Of a stretch of 64,000 bases of DNA, positions 6,913 to 15,761 are shown piece after piece. Position 1 is the first letter of the stretch, and each line of letters starts with the position of its first letter. The translations under genes were made by a program, and so were the position numbers. The notes below the pieces were generated by a model. That model was not told where the DNA came from and searched no databases. It was given only the letters and a program-made list of their open reading frames with translations. Origin of the DNA: a virus; the IMG/VR virus record IMGVR_UViG_3300009104_001210, positions 62,001 through 126,000 of that record. One strand, 5' to 3'.

Positions 6913-8565
6913 ATGAGTGAAAATATTGGCAATTTAAGTAAATTAATGGAGGGTTACAACCCTCAGCGCCAGTTGCTCGAGCAAACACGTAAATTGGTTA
7001 AGAAATGGGAGCCAACAGGCCTTTTAGAGGACTGTGGTGGTGAGATTAAAACTCACGGCATGGCTGTCTTACTTGAAAACCAAGCTCGTCAGATAATTGA
7101 CGAAGCAAGCCGTACAGGTACATCAGCGAATTCAGAAGAATGGAGTGGCGTAGCCCTTCCATTAGTTCGTAGAATCTTTGGTGAATTGGCAGCACAGGAA
7201 TTCGTTTCTGTTCAGCCTATGAACCTTCCTTCAGGACTGATCTTCTATCTTGATTACAAATACGGCTCTGCACAAACAGGTCATCACACAGCAAATGCTG
7301 ATGTATATGGTAATACATCTGCTTCTGGTGATGCTTCCGGCGGTCTTTATGGCGCTGGTAAGTTTGGATATTCTATAAATGATAGAGAAACAGGCGCACT
7401 AAGTATTCACGCATCTAATGTTGATGCTGATGAATATACTTCAGGTTCTGTTTCTTGGGCAGATGTAGATTTCGAACCCGACTTGTCTTCTTCTGTTTCC
7501 AGCGGAAACGGAGCAGACAATGGTTTGTGTAAAATTACTGTAGCTACAGCAGCTATGACGCGTCCTGATGCAGATGGTGTGAGAGCATTCTCAATATCAG
7601 GTTCTGGCTTTGATGAATTTTTCCCTGCGTATACCAGCATTAATGCTGCGGAAACGGAGATAACATTTATCGTCAGAAAAGATAAAGCAGGCACTACAGG
7701 TGATCTTAAAGTGAAATATCACAGAGCACCAACCGATATCACCAGAGGTGATTTCGAACAGACTGCAGCAGGATTTGACGCAAATCCTGAATCAGATATT
7801 GATATCCCAGAGATTGATATATCTTTGAAATCAATTCCAATCGTTGCGAAAACACGTAAATTGAAAGCCGTTTGGTCACCTGAGTTAGCTCAGGACTTAA
7901 ACGCTTATCATAGTGTTGACGCCGAAGCTGAATTGACAGCAATGTTAAGTGAATATATTTCGATGGAAATCGATCTAGAAATCCTTGATATGCTTATGGC
8001 TGGCGCATCTGCTAAGACAGAACGCTGGACAGCACGTGTTGGCTATGAATACGATTCTGCAACTTCATTGTTCGCAGAAGCATCAGGTGCCTCGAACGCT
8101 TACACTAAAGGTGAGTGGTTCCAGACATTAGGAAATAAGGTACAATCTGTATCTAACGCTATCCATCAGAAGACACTTCGTGGTGGAGCTAATTTCATGG
8201 TGGTATCACCTGAAACTTCAACAATCATAGAAAGTATCCCTGGCTATGCCTCTGATACTTCCGCTGATTCGTCTGAAAAATCGTACGCAATGGGTGTACA
8301 AAAAGTTGGCGCATTGAATAATCGCTTTACTGTCTATAAGAATCCGTATATGTTAGAAAATACGATCCTTATGGGTTTCAGAGGAAGTAACTTCCTTGAA
8401 ACAGGCGCAGTATATGCACCTTATGTACCGCTTATTATGACACCTCTAGTCTACGATCCTAAAAACTTTCAACCCCGCAAGGGCGTAATGACAAGGTATG
8501 CTAAGAAAATGGTAAGACCTGAATTTTACGGTAAAGTTGTCGTAGCAGACGTGAATTACGTATAA
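6913..8565 (+). CDS. gp23: Major capsid protein (gp23-like)
   Basis: 550 residues (T4 gp23 has 521). Recognisable blocks are A-L-P-L-V-R-R-I-F-G-E-L (about 81-92), V-S-V-Q-P-M-N-L-P-S-G (about 98-108) matching T4 I-C-G-V-Q-P-M-N-S-P-T-G, and the C-terminal M-T-R-Y-A-K-K-M-V-R-P-E-F-Y-G. The N-terminal 64 residues form a delta-domain ending I-I-D-E/A-S-R, so gp21 cleavage after E64 is predicted, almost the T4 position (E65). The central insertion (about 130-260) is Gly/Ser/Asp-rich. Codon use is richer in GC-ending codons than in most of the window, fitting very high expression. It is followed by a strong terminator. Confidence 0.96.
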   Translation: MSENIGNLSKLMEGYNPQRQLLEQTRKLVKKWEPTGLLEDCGGEIKTHGMAVLLENQARQIIDEASRTGTSANSEEWSGVALPLVRRIFGELAAQEFVSVQPMNLPSGLIFYLDYKYGSAQTGHHTANADVYGNTSASGDASGGLYGAGKFGYSINDRETGALSIHASNVDADEYTSGSVSWADVDFEPDLSSSVSSGNGADNGLCKITVATAAMTRPDADGVRAFSISGSGFDEFFPAYTSINAAETEITFIVRKDKAGTTGDLKVKYHRAPTDITRGDFEQTAAGFDANPESDIDIPEIDISLKSIPIVAKTRKLKAVWSPELAQDLNAYHSVDAEAELTAMLSEYISMEIDLEILDMLMAGASAKTERWTARVGYEYDSATSLFAEASGASNAYTKGEWFQTLGNKVQSVSNAIHQKTLRGGANFMVVSPETSTIIESIPGYASDTSADSSEKSYAMGVQKVGALNNRFTVYKNPYMLENTILMGFRGSNFLETGAVYAPYVPLIMTPLVYDPKNFQPRKGVMTRYAKKMVRPEFYGKVVVADVNYV

Positions 8566-8612
8566 TCGTAGTTTAAGCAACATATTTAGGAATTTCGATT
8601 TCTAAATTACTT

Positions 8613-8644
8613 AAAAAAGGGAGACTTCGGTCTCCCTTTTTTTA
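8613..8644 (+). terminator. Rho-independent terminator after capsid gene
   Basis: Stem GGGAGAC (8619-8625), tetraloop TTCG (8626-8629) and GTCTCCC (8630-8636), with six A before and a run of T after. It is the strongest terminator in the window and isolates gp22-gp23 expression from the neck genes. Confidence 0.93.
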
Positions 8645-8667
8645 TGCTTTCTTATTTTTATGATATT

Positions 8668-8675
8668 TATTTATA
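8668..8675 (+). promoter_or_regulatory. TATTTATA box before neck operon
   Basis: A double form, TATTTATTTATA (8664-8675), lies 34 nt before the gp13-like start and just after the capsid terminator, where a new late promoter is needed. Confidence 0.5.
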
Positions 8676-8709
8676 GATATATCTAATTCTTAATATTAAG
8701 GAGAATCAT

Positions 8710-9867
8710 ATGGCTCAACAGCCAATATGGCCAGGTAGTGGTTCAGCAGTAAGTGGAAATACACCATTTGGCTTTTACGACACAGATACTACATTTCAGT
8801 CAGAAGCACCGAAGTTTGCATCTTGGTGTGCTAAACGATTGGGTTATCCAATTATGTCAGTTGAGATGCAAGATTCACAGTTTTATGCTGTTTTAGAGGA
8901 ATCGGTTAGTGAATATTCAGCACAAGTTAATCAATTTAATATAAAAGATAATTTATTAGCTTTGCAAGGAGAATCTACTGCTTCTGATTATACACATAAA
9001 AATGTTGTACCAAATATGAGTAGAACAATAGAACTTTCTAACCAATATGGTACAGAAGCTGGTGTTGGTGGAGATGTACAATGGAAACGTGGACAAATTA
9101 CACTACAAAGTGGTTCACAAGTATATAATTTGAACTCTTTATTCTCAGAAGTGAGTGAAAGTAGCAAAGCAATAGAGGTTAAAAGAATATCCTATGAAGC
9201 AAGTCCTGCAATAGCGAGATATTTTGATCCATATGCAACTACGGGATATGGTTCTATGAATTTTATTAGTGATTTTGGTTTTGGTAATTACTCACCCGCA
9301 GTTTCGTTTACTTTAATGCCTATTAATGAAGATTTATTAAGATTACAGGCAATTGAATTGAATGATAAAATTAGAAAATCTGCTTATACTTTTGAGTTGA
9401 CAAATAACCAATTGAGAATATTTCCTATACCAACGGCTACAGGTCCTTTATTTTTTGATTATGTTGTAAAATCAGATAGAGATCCTTTACAAAGACCATT
9501 TGGTACAGCTAGCGGTTCAGGAGTAGTTGCTGATTATTCTAATATTTCATATGATAACATGAAATATAAATTTATTAATTCAGTTGGAAGACAATGGATT
9601 AGAAAATATGGATTAGCATTAGCCAAAGAATTGCTTGGTACAATTAGAGGTAAATATGGTCAAATTCCTATTCCTGGAGGAGAACAAACATTAGATGGTG
9701 AGACATTGAGACAAGAAGCACAAACTGATAAAGAGTACTTAGTTTCTCAGTTAAGAGAGATGTTAGAGTTAACAGGAAGAAAAGCACTAATGGAACAGGA
9801 AAGAGACGAATCTCAAGCACTACAGGAGAAATTACAGAAAATTCCTTATCCAATATACATAGGATAG
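8710..9867 (+). CDS. gp13: Neck protein (gp13-like)
   Basis: 385 residues. The segment F-A-S-W-C-A-K-R-L-G-Y-P-I-M-S-V-E-M-Q-D (about 37-56), followed by F-Y-A-V-L-E-E-S-V-S-E-Y, is characteristic of the T4-type neck/head-completion family in marine phages (T4 gp13 has 309 residues). These proteins seal the DNA-filled head and receive the tail with gp14. The C-terminal about 60 residues are helical and Glu/Gln-rich. AGGAG ribosome site; first gene after the capsid terminator, 4 nt before the next gene. Confidence 0.7.
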   Translation: MAQQPIWPGSGSAVSGNTPFGFYDTDTTFQSEAPKFASWCAKRLGYPIMSVEMQDSQFYAVLEESVSEYSAQVNQFNIKDNLLALQGESTASDYTHKNVVPNMSRTIELSNQYGTEAGVGGDVQWKRGQITLQSGSQVYNLNSLFSEVSESSKAIEVKRISYEASPAIARYFDPYATTGYGSMNFISDFGFGNYSPAVSFTLMPINEDLLRLQAIELNDKIRKSAYTFELTNNQLRIFPIPTATGPLFFDYVVKSDRDPLQRPFGTASGSGVVADYSNISYDNMKYKFINSVGRQWIRKYGLALAKELLGTIRGKYGQIPIPGGEQTLDGETLRQEAQTDKEYLVSQLREMLELTGRKALMEQERDESQALQEKLQKIPYPIYIG

Positions 9868-9871
9868 TTAA

Positions 9872-10357
9872 ATGGCTACAAGATTTTTTTCACAAACAGA
9901 TACTAATTTTTTCGATAGAATTAATGATGAACTTATTGGTGATCTTACAAAAAATGTAGATGGTGTTGTCGCACAAAATGTTGTACTTTATCAAGTTGGA
10001 GTACAAGAAACAAAAACAAATATGTATGGTGAATCAGCAGCTGGAAAAGTGTATAAGCCAGGGGTAAAAGTTTCATGTTTAATAGATTCTGAAGATATGG
10101 ATTATAATACAGATGAATTTGGGCCAGATTTACGACAAAATACTGTTTTTCGTTTTCTTAGACAACATTTATTAGATGCAGATATAAGACCAGAACTTGG
10201 TGATGTTATGGATTGGAATTTAGGTCATTGGGAAATCAGTAACATAAATGAAAATCAGTTAGTTGGTGGAGATTACAATAAAAATTGGGCAGTAATATGC
10301 AACGCATTTTTAGTTCGAAGATCTAATTTACAAATAGAAAGAGTTAGGAGTATTTAG
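9872..10357 (+). CDS. Neck or connector protein (gp14-like, tentative)
   Basis: 161 residues without membrane segments, mixed alpha/beta. It begins M-A-T-R-F-F-S-Q-T-D-T-N-F-F-D-R-I-N and contains a conserved-looking centre F-G-P-D-L-R-Q-N-T-V-F-R-F (about 88-100). It lies between the gp13-like and gp15-like genes, where T4 has gene 14 (256 residues), so a neck role is inferred mainly from synteny. It is shorter than T4 gp14, and another head-tail connector is possible. Confidence 0.5.
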   Translation: MATRFFSQTDTNFFDRINDELIGDLTKNVDGVVAQNVVLYQVGVQETKTNMYGESAAGKVYKPGVKVSCLIDSEDMDYNTDEFGPDLRQNTVFRFLRQHLLDADIRPELGDVMDWNLGHWEISNINENQLVGGDYNKNWAVICNAFLVRRSNLQIERVRSI

Positions 10358-11733
10358 TGGCTAGACTTAAACCATTACCAAGAAGTGAGAGATACATAAG
10401 ATTTGGTGGTGTTAAAAATAGAGGTACTGTAAAGAAAAGATCCGATGATAAAGTTCAAAATGTAGAAGTTGGATTGCTAGATGTTGATGCTTCTATTATG
10501 TATTACTTTAATGATGTAATAAAACCTACGGTGATGGAACAAGGAGAGGAAGTAAAAGTTCCTTTAATGTATGCTAATCCTGAAAGGTGGGCTTCAATTC
10601 GTAAAACTGGCTTTTTAAGAGATAAAAAAAGACAGTTAATAACACCTCTTATAGTTTTTCGTAGAATTTCAATGTCTAAGGATCCTGAATTAGCAGTTGA
10701 TAAACTTGATGCAAATGATCCAACGTTATTTTATACTTTTGAAAAGAAATATAGTCAACAAAATAGATATAATAGATTTTCAAAAGATCAAGGATTGTTA
10801 CCACAAAGAGAGTTATATAATGTAGCTATGCCTGATTATGTTACACTTAGTTATGAATGTATGATATGGACAGCATATATTGAACAAATGAATAAAATTA
10901 TTGAAAAGATAAATTGGTCTGATGGTTCATATTGGGGAGAGCCAGGAAAATTAAAATTTAAAGTTAATATAGAATCATTCGAAGATTCTACAGAGATGAG
11001 TGATAATGAAAGAATGATTAAAACTACATTTTCATTACAATTAAGAGGTTATTTAGTACCTGAAGCATTTAATAATGCAATAAATACTCAAAAATATATT
11101 ACACCTAAAAAAATTGATATAGTAGATGAAACTGATATGAGTATTTCGTCAATTTATAGTCCTGATACAAGAGCTCAAGTTGTAAAATATACTCAACAAG
11201 GTGGGACCAGCAAAAATAGTGGATTAGCAGGTGCAACAGATTTTATTAGAGGTAAAACATATACAGTAGGACAAGAAATACAAGATTTAGAATTTACAAA
11301 TATATATGGTGGTGAGACGATATATGTTATGAGAAATAGTGGTGCACCAACAAGTTCTTTGGATACAAAAGCAGTTATTAATATGGAATATGGTGATTTA
11401 TTTTATCATCAAAAATCAATTAACATTTCAGGATCACAATCTTCATCTTTACATGGTACAACACAATTATATGATTTACAACTTGGTACATTTTCAGCGA
11501 GTTATCATGTAATGACAGGAAGTTTACAAGTAGTAGCTAATGGTATAAATTTAGTATCTAATGACAACCAAGTTAGTAGTGCAGATCCAGCAGATTTTTA
11601 TTTAACAGGTTCTGCTACATATTCTAATACACATTTGGCAGTAAAAGCAAATACTTCTAATTTGAGTCCTGGATTTAATTTAAGAACAAATGATAATTTA
11701 AATATAAATTATCAAAAAACATTGAGACCATAA
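10357..11733 (+). CDS. gp15: Tail terminator / sheath stabiliser (gp15-like), extended
   Basis: 458 residues (T4 gp15 has 272). The first about 250 residues show the gp15 pattern: V-K-V-P-L-M-Y-A-N-P-E-R-W (about 67-79), T-P-L-I-V-F-R-R, L-S-Y-E-C-M-I-W-T-A-Y-I-E-Q-M (about 165-180), and the L-R-G-Y-L-V-P strand (about 229-235). In the family it caps the tube and last sheath ring and docks the neck. The remaining about 200 residues are Ser/Thr/Asn-rich and fibre-like, an unusual extension that could be surface decoration. GTG start preceded by TTAGGAG; the stop overlaps the next ATG. Confidence 0.65.
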   Translation: MARLKPLPRSERYIRFGGVKNRGTVKKRSDDKVQNVEVGLLDVDASIMYYFNDVIKPTVMEQGEEVKVPLMYANPERWASIRKTGFLRDKKRQLITPLIVFRRISMSKDPELAVDKLDANDPTLFYTFEKKYSQQNRYNRFSKDQGLLPQRELYNVAMPDYVTLSYECMIWTAYIEQMNKIIEKINWSDGSYWGEPGKLKFKVNIESFEDSTEMSDNERMIKTTFSLQLRGYLVPEAFNNAINTQKYITPKKIDIVDETDMSISSIYSPDTRAQVVKYTQQGGTSKNSGLAGATDFIRGKTYTVGQEIQDLEFTNIYGGETIYVMRNSGAPTSSLDTKAVINMEYGDLFYHQKSINISGSQSSSLHGTTQLYDLQLGTFSASYHVMTGSLQVVANGINLVSNDNQVSSADPADFYLTGSATYSNTHLAVKANTSNLSPGFNLRTNDNLNINYQKTLRP

Positions 11734-12230
11734 TGAGAGAATTTTTACAAGGATATAAAGGATCAACAAGAAATTTTATGGCTCCTGTTAGTGAGTCAAA
11801 ATTTAATGCTGATGTTATGGCATTTAAAGATTCTAATGGGAAAAGAGTTCCTTATGATATGTCAAATAGATTAGGTTATGCTACAAAGAATGTAGATGTT
11901 ATTGCTTACGGTGATGGTAATATTAGGTATTATAAAAAACACAAAAATTATAAATTAAGTGATTTTTCAGAAGAATCTACATATTATCAATTAGATTTAG
12001 GGTTAGCTGCTTCTGATAAGGTAGGTACAATTAACTTGAGTGTAAATAGTATACAACAAACACCAAGTCCTAAAGGTAATACTTCTACTTTTGAAGCAGA
12101 CTTTTACTTAGTTGATAATTATAGACAAGTTAGATTATTTAAAAGATACGGACAAAATAGTAAACCTTTTGGGGTAGATTTAAATAGTAGTGATGATATT
12201 GAAATACAATATCAGTTAGGAAGAACATAA
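11733..12230 (+). CDS. Virion-associated hypothetical protein
   Basis: 165 residues, soluble, beta-rich with many aromatic residues (Y-Y-K-K-H-K-N-Y), no signal peptide. It overlaps the gp15-like gene and the following fibre gene by one base each, which ties it to late structural expression. I do not recognise the family. A small structural or fibre-connector protein is inferred from context. Confidence 0.5.
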   Translation: MREFLQGYKGSTRNFMAPVSESKFNADVMAFKDSNGKRVPYDMSNRLGYATKNVDVIAYGDGNIRYYKKHKNYKLSDFSEESTYYQLDLGLAASDKVGTINLSVNSIQQTPSPKGNTSTFEADFYLVDNYRQVRLFKRYGQNSKPFGVDLNSSDDIEIQYQLGRT

Positions 12231-13219
12231 TGGCATATATTGATTTAGAACGACAATCACAACCAGAACAAAGACCAAATGAAATAATTGTAAGTACTGC
12301 AGCTACTGCTTCTAGTGGTTTATATGAATGGGAACAAAAAGCTTTAATACCTGAAAATATTGCTACAGGTTCATTAGATTTAGGATCTTCAGGAAATATA
12401 GTTGCTAATGATGGTTATTTCTATAATAGTAACATATATCAAACAGGAAGTTTTGGATCTAAACTAATACTGTCAATGAATCCTGATGGATACATGACAG
12501 GTTCACTTAAAATATGGGGTGATTTGATTGTTGAAGGTAGTCAGAGTATTTCAAATACTGCTACATTGACAGTAGAAGACCCAATTATTGATTTAAATTT
12601 TACAGGTTCAACTGCTTTAGGTTCTCAAGATTCAGGAATAAGAGTTGGTAGAGTAGGTAGTACAAATGCACAATTAGTATTTGACCATAGTGAAACAAGA
12701 TGGGCTATAGATAATGCAGCTGGTAGTAATATCAATATAGTTGGTGAATCTACTACAGATACATTAACTAATAAAACAATTACAGGGTTAGCATCTTCTA
12801 CAATGGCAAGTAATGCTGATTTGACATTTAGTGGTGGTGGAGAAGTATTAGGATTACCGAGTACACCATCTGCGAATAACGCTGCAACATCTAAAACTTA
12901 TGTTGTTGATTTTACTTCCTATCTACGCAAACAATTTGTTAAAAAGGCTGTATCTTACTCAGGTTCTGCTACTTTCGGAGATTTCTCAGGATTTCAAACA
13001 GCGAGTTTTAACGCGGTAACAGCATCAGCACCTAGTGGATTTGTTGCAACTTCTGAAAATGATTTTATATTCTTTTTAAATGGACAATATATGGAACACG
13101 ACGCTTTGAAGGTAAAACAAAGTGGTAGTTTGTTTCAAGTTTTAGTAGATACTGATAGTATAGGTTATGTATTAGAGTCAAGTGATGAAATTTTATCGTG
13201 GGGGAAATTTGATGCCTAA
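12230..13219 (+). CDS. Tail-fibre-like structural protein 1
   Basis: 329 residues, rich in Ser/Thr/Gly/Asn with repeated short beta segments (T-G-S-L, L-T-V-E-D-P-I-I-D-L). It carries a 'label plus window' module (I-I-D-L-N-F ... W-A-I-D, about 115-165) related to modules in the 603- and 1575-residue fibre proteins, and the T-L-T-N-K-T-I-T-G segment shared with the latter. No S74 or collagen-type domain. Likely a distal or adaptor fibre subunit; the receptor is unknown. Confidence 0.6.
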   Translation: MAYIDLERQSQPEQRPNEIIVSTAATASSGLYEWEQKALIPENIATGSLDLGSSGNIVANDGYFYNSNIYQTGSFGSKLILSMNPDGYMTGSLKIWGDLIVEGSQSISNTATLTVEDPIIDLNFTGSTALGSQDSGIRVGRVGSTNAQLVFDHSETRWAIDNAAGSNINIVGESTTDTLTNKTITGLASSTMASNADLTFSGGGEVLGLPSTPSANNAATSKTYVVDFTSYLRKQFVKKAVSYSGSATFGDFSGFQTASFNAVTASAPSGFVATSENDFIFFLNGQYMEHDALKVKQSGSLFQVLVDTDSIGYVLESSDEILSWGKFDA

Positions 13220-13244
13220 CCACTTTTCTTTTACCATTCCTCGA

Positions 13245-13252
13245 TATTTATA
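13245..13252 (+). promoter_or_regulatory. TATTTATAATAGA box
   Basis: TATTTATA followed by ATAGA. The same extended form occurs at 16689 and 27287. It ends 6 nt before the ATG of the zinc-finger gene, so it may drive that gene with a very short leader or the fibre gene beyond it. Confidence 0.4.
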
Positions 13253-13258
13253 ATAGAT

Positions 13259-13549
13259 ATGAGGAAACGATATTGGCCAAATAGAAAAAATAGAAGATGT
13301 CCCGATTGTAGTAGGATGATTACGTATACGAGAAAGGATGCTTTTGATAGGGCTGTAGGAAATAATTCTGTTTGTAAATCGTGCGCTCAGATGGATAGAA
13401 AACTTACAGTAGAGACTATTGAAAAAATGAAACAACCAAAAACCGTTCAACATAAAAAGAAAATTTCAAAATCAATTACATCTTGGTGGGAAGAAAGAAA
13501 ATATGAGGAACAACGGGAAACACTTAGAATGGTAGATTTAAATGGCTAG
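13259..13549 (+). CDS. Zinc-finger, homing-endonuclease-like small protein
   Basis: 96 basic residues. A C-P-D-C ... C-K-S-C four-cysteine site (about 14-17 and 37-40) is followed by M-K-Q-P-K-T-V-Q-H-K-K-K-I-S-K-S (about 58-73), typical of NUMOD3-like DNA-binding repeats found in GIY-YIG and HNH homing endonucleases. No nuclease motif is visible, so it may be a remnant or a free-standing DNA-binding protein. It sits between two fibre genes, overlaps the next by 8 nt, and lacks any fibre-like composition. Confidence 0.55.
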   Translation: MRKRYWPNRKNRRCPDCSRMITYTRKDAFDRAVGNNSVCKSCAQMDRKLTVETIEKMKQPKTVQHKKKISKSITSWWEERKYEEQRETLRMVDLNG

Positions 13550-15752
13550 AGTCAAACTAAAACAATTAGGTAGTGTCTTAACAGGCTCATTAAAGATTTC
13601 TGGCTCAGAACACATATCTGGTAGTATGAGGGTTAATGTACCACTTACAAGTTCTACTGCAATATACGCAACTAATGTTCAAGTTGGGTATCCAACTTCC
13701 AATAAATGGAAAGAAAATTTAGATGGTTCTTATTTTAATAGATTTAGTAACACAACCCATGTTTCAGAAGCATTAAGATTTGTAGCAGGAATTTTAAGTC
13801 ATTCTTTAGATGTTCGTGATGCTGAAGCTAATAGTAAAACTTATAATAGTATAGATACAAATGTAGCTAATTTAGGTAGTACTGATAGTATAAATGGTTA
13901 TCTACCACAAAATTTTGGTTCAATAAGTAATGCAACATTAGATTATTTGGCATTTAAAGATTGGGTATCCGAAGGTTCAACAATTTTTAGTGGAATAACA
14001 ACTTATTATCAAAATCCTACTACATATACTATAGATTTTGATTCAAATAGTGCTGGCTCATCAAATGTAAGTTCATCAGTTGATTCAGAGTTATTTGGTT
14101 TGGGTGAATTGACAAGTGGTGGTGCAACGGCTTTTAAAGTTAGAGTTGTAGCAACACAATCGTTTAGTGATACAGGAAGTGTTTCTGCACCAACAGCAGC
14201 ATCTAATACACACACTACACAATCATATTTAGATTATACATTAAGTTCATTTGGAACATCAAATGGAATAACATTAGCAAAAATTGAAACTTCACAACCA
14301 GCAGTTATACCTGCAGGATTTCAAGATGGTAAATTTGTAGATGTAGGTGGAACAGATATGACAGGTACATTAACAAGAAAATATCATGCAAGTAAAACAA
14401 GTATGACAAGTGTATCTTCAAGTGGTTATTATAGATTTCATGATTTAAAAGTTGGTATAGCAACAGGTTCACAATCAGATTATACTTTTAAGGGTGGAAC
14501 TACACAAAATCGTTTTTGGGCACCAACATCCACTATGGACACATCCATTGGAACTAATACATTAACAGATGTTGGTACAACACATAAAGCATTAACTGCA
14601 ACCTCAAGAAGTTTAAGTGGAGTACCTTATTTAATAGATGCTACATATGAGGTATCAACAAAAATTACAGGATTATTTAATCCAATGTATGCAGCAACAA
14701 CCACATTAGTAGATATGGCAGCAGGTTCAGTTGGAAGTGGTACTGCGGGTGGTAGTGTTACAATAAGTGGAGATACAGTTTCTACAAGTGGTGGAACTGT
14801 ACAAACAAGTGGTAAATTATTTCAAAGTGATGGAACTACTGCAGTAAATAGTGGTGTTCCAAGATATAATGATATAGCTATAATAACGGCTTCAGTTAGT
14901 TACGATAGTAGTAATTCTGATAGTATAGATCAAACAGGAGTTGCAGATACAACATTTACTGTAGCAACAAAGGCTAGAAATAGAAATAGTTCACAATCTA
15001 CATTAGATACCCAAACTATTTCATATCATACTGCGGGAACATTTGGTCAACCAGCTTCAAGTGGTAGTTTGGCAATATATGGTAGAGCACAAGGATATGA
15101 TGGTAATAGTTTAGCAGATACAACTGAAACATTTAGTGGTGAAGATTGGAGAATACAGATAGCAGATAATGTTCAAGCATTTAATGGAACTGCTTGGGTT
15201 ACAACATATAATGTTAGTAGACCATTTTTAGGGGATTATGATTTACAAGTTAAACCAGGATATTTGGTGGATCCAGGTGGAACATATAGATATTGGTATC
15301 CATCAGGTTATGGTAGTGGAACATATAAATTTTATATAAGAAGATTTCAAACAAGTGGAACAAAAACATCTATGACAGTTGATGTGGGTAAAACATTGGT
15401 TAATTGGAATTCAACTTCAAATGGAGTAGCAGTAGCTATATTATTTGAGAGTTCAGGAAATGGAAGTGGTAATAATAGTTCATTAAGTACGGCAAGAATT
15501 TATGATCCATCAGCACTTGTAAGTAATGTGATAGAAACAGATGTGGCAGCGGATAACTTTAAAAATCCATTTACAACGGCAATAGATTTGTATGGTAATA
15601 CAGGTGGTAGTTTAAGTAGTACAGAATATACAGTTCCAATGAGAAATGCTGATGGAATGTACTTAGATGCGAGTGATAACGAGTTCTATCTGATAGTTAG
15701 ATATAAGGGAGATCCTTCTCCTGTAACAAGTATAACAATTTCAAGTTCATAG
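13542..15752 (+). CDS. Tail-fibre-like structural protein 2 (large)
   Basis: 736 residues, start M-A-R-V-K-L-K-Q-L-G, then Ser/Thr/Gly-rich beta sequence throughout with no membrane or catalytic motif recognised. The N-terminal repeats L-T-G-S-L-K-I-S-G-S-E-H-I-S-G-S resemble the T-G-S-L units of the other adhesins. The C-terminal half (about 540-736) looks like carbohydrate-binding jelly-roll strands with many Tyr, Trp and Gly. Probably a receptor-binding or side-fibre protein; no chaperone domain is seen. Confidence 0.6.
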   Translation: MARVKLKQLGSVLTGSLKISGSEHISGSMRVNVPLTSSTAIYATNVQVGYPTSNKWKENLDGSYFNRFSNTTHVSEALRFVAGILSHSLDVRDAEANSKTYNSIDTNVANLGSTDSINGYLPQNFGSISNATLDYLAFKDWVSEGSTIFSGITTYYQNPTTYTIDFDSNSAGSSNVSSSVDSELFGLGELTSGGATAFKVRVVATQSFSDTGSVSAPTAASNTHTTQSYLDYTLSSFGTSNGITLAKIETSQPAVIPAGFQDGKFVDVGGTDMTGTLTRKYHASKTSMTSVSSSGYYRFHDLKVGIATGSQSDYTFKGGTTQNRFWAPTSTMDTSIGTNTLTDVGTTHKALTATSRSLSGVPYLIDATYEVSTKITGLFNPMYAATTTLVDMAAGSVGSGTAGGSVTISGDTVSTSGGTVQTSGKLFQSDGTTAVNSGVPRYNDIAIITASVSYDSSNSDSIDQTGVADTTFTVATKARNRNSSQSTLDTQTISYHTAGTFGQPASSGSLAIYGRAQGYDGNSLADTTETFSGEDWRIQIADNVQAFNGTAWVTTYNVSRPFLGDYDLQVKPGYLVDPGGTYRYWYPSGYGSGTYKFYIRRFQTSGTKTSMTVDVGKTLVNWNSTSNGVAVAILFESSGNGSGNNSSLSTARIYDPSALVSNVIETDVAADNFKNPFTTAIDLYGNTGGSLSSTEYTVPMRNADGMYLDASDNEFYLIVRYKGDPSPVTSITISSS

Positions 15753-15761
15753 GAAGAGAAA

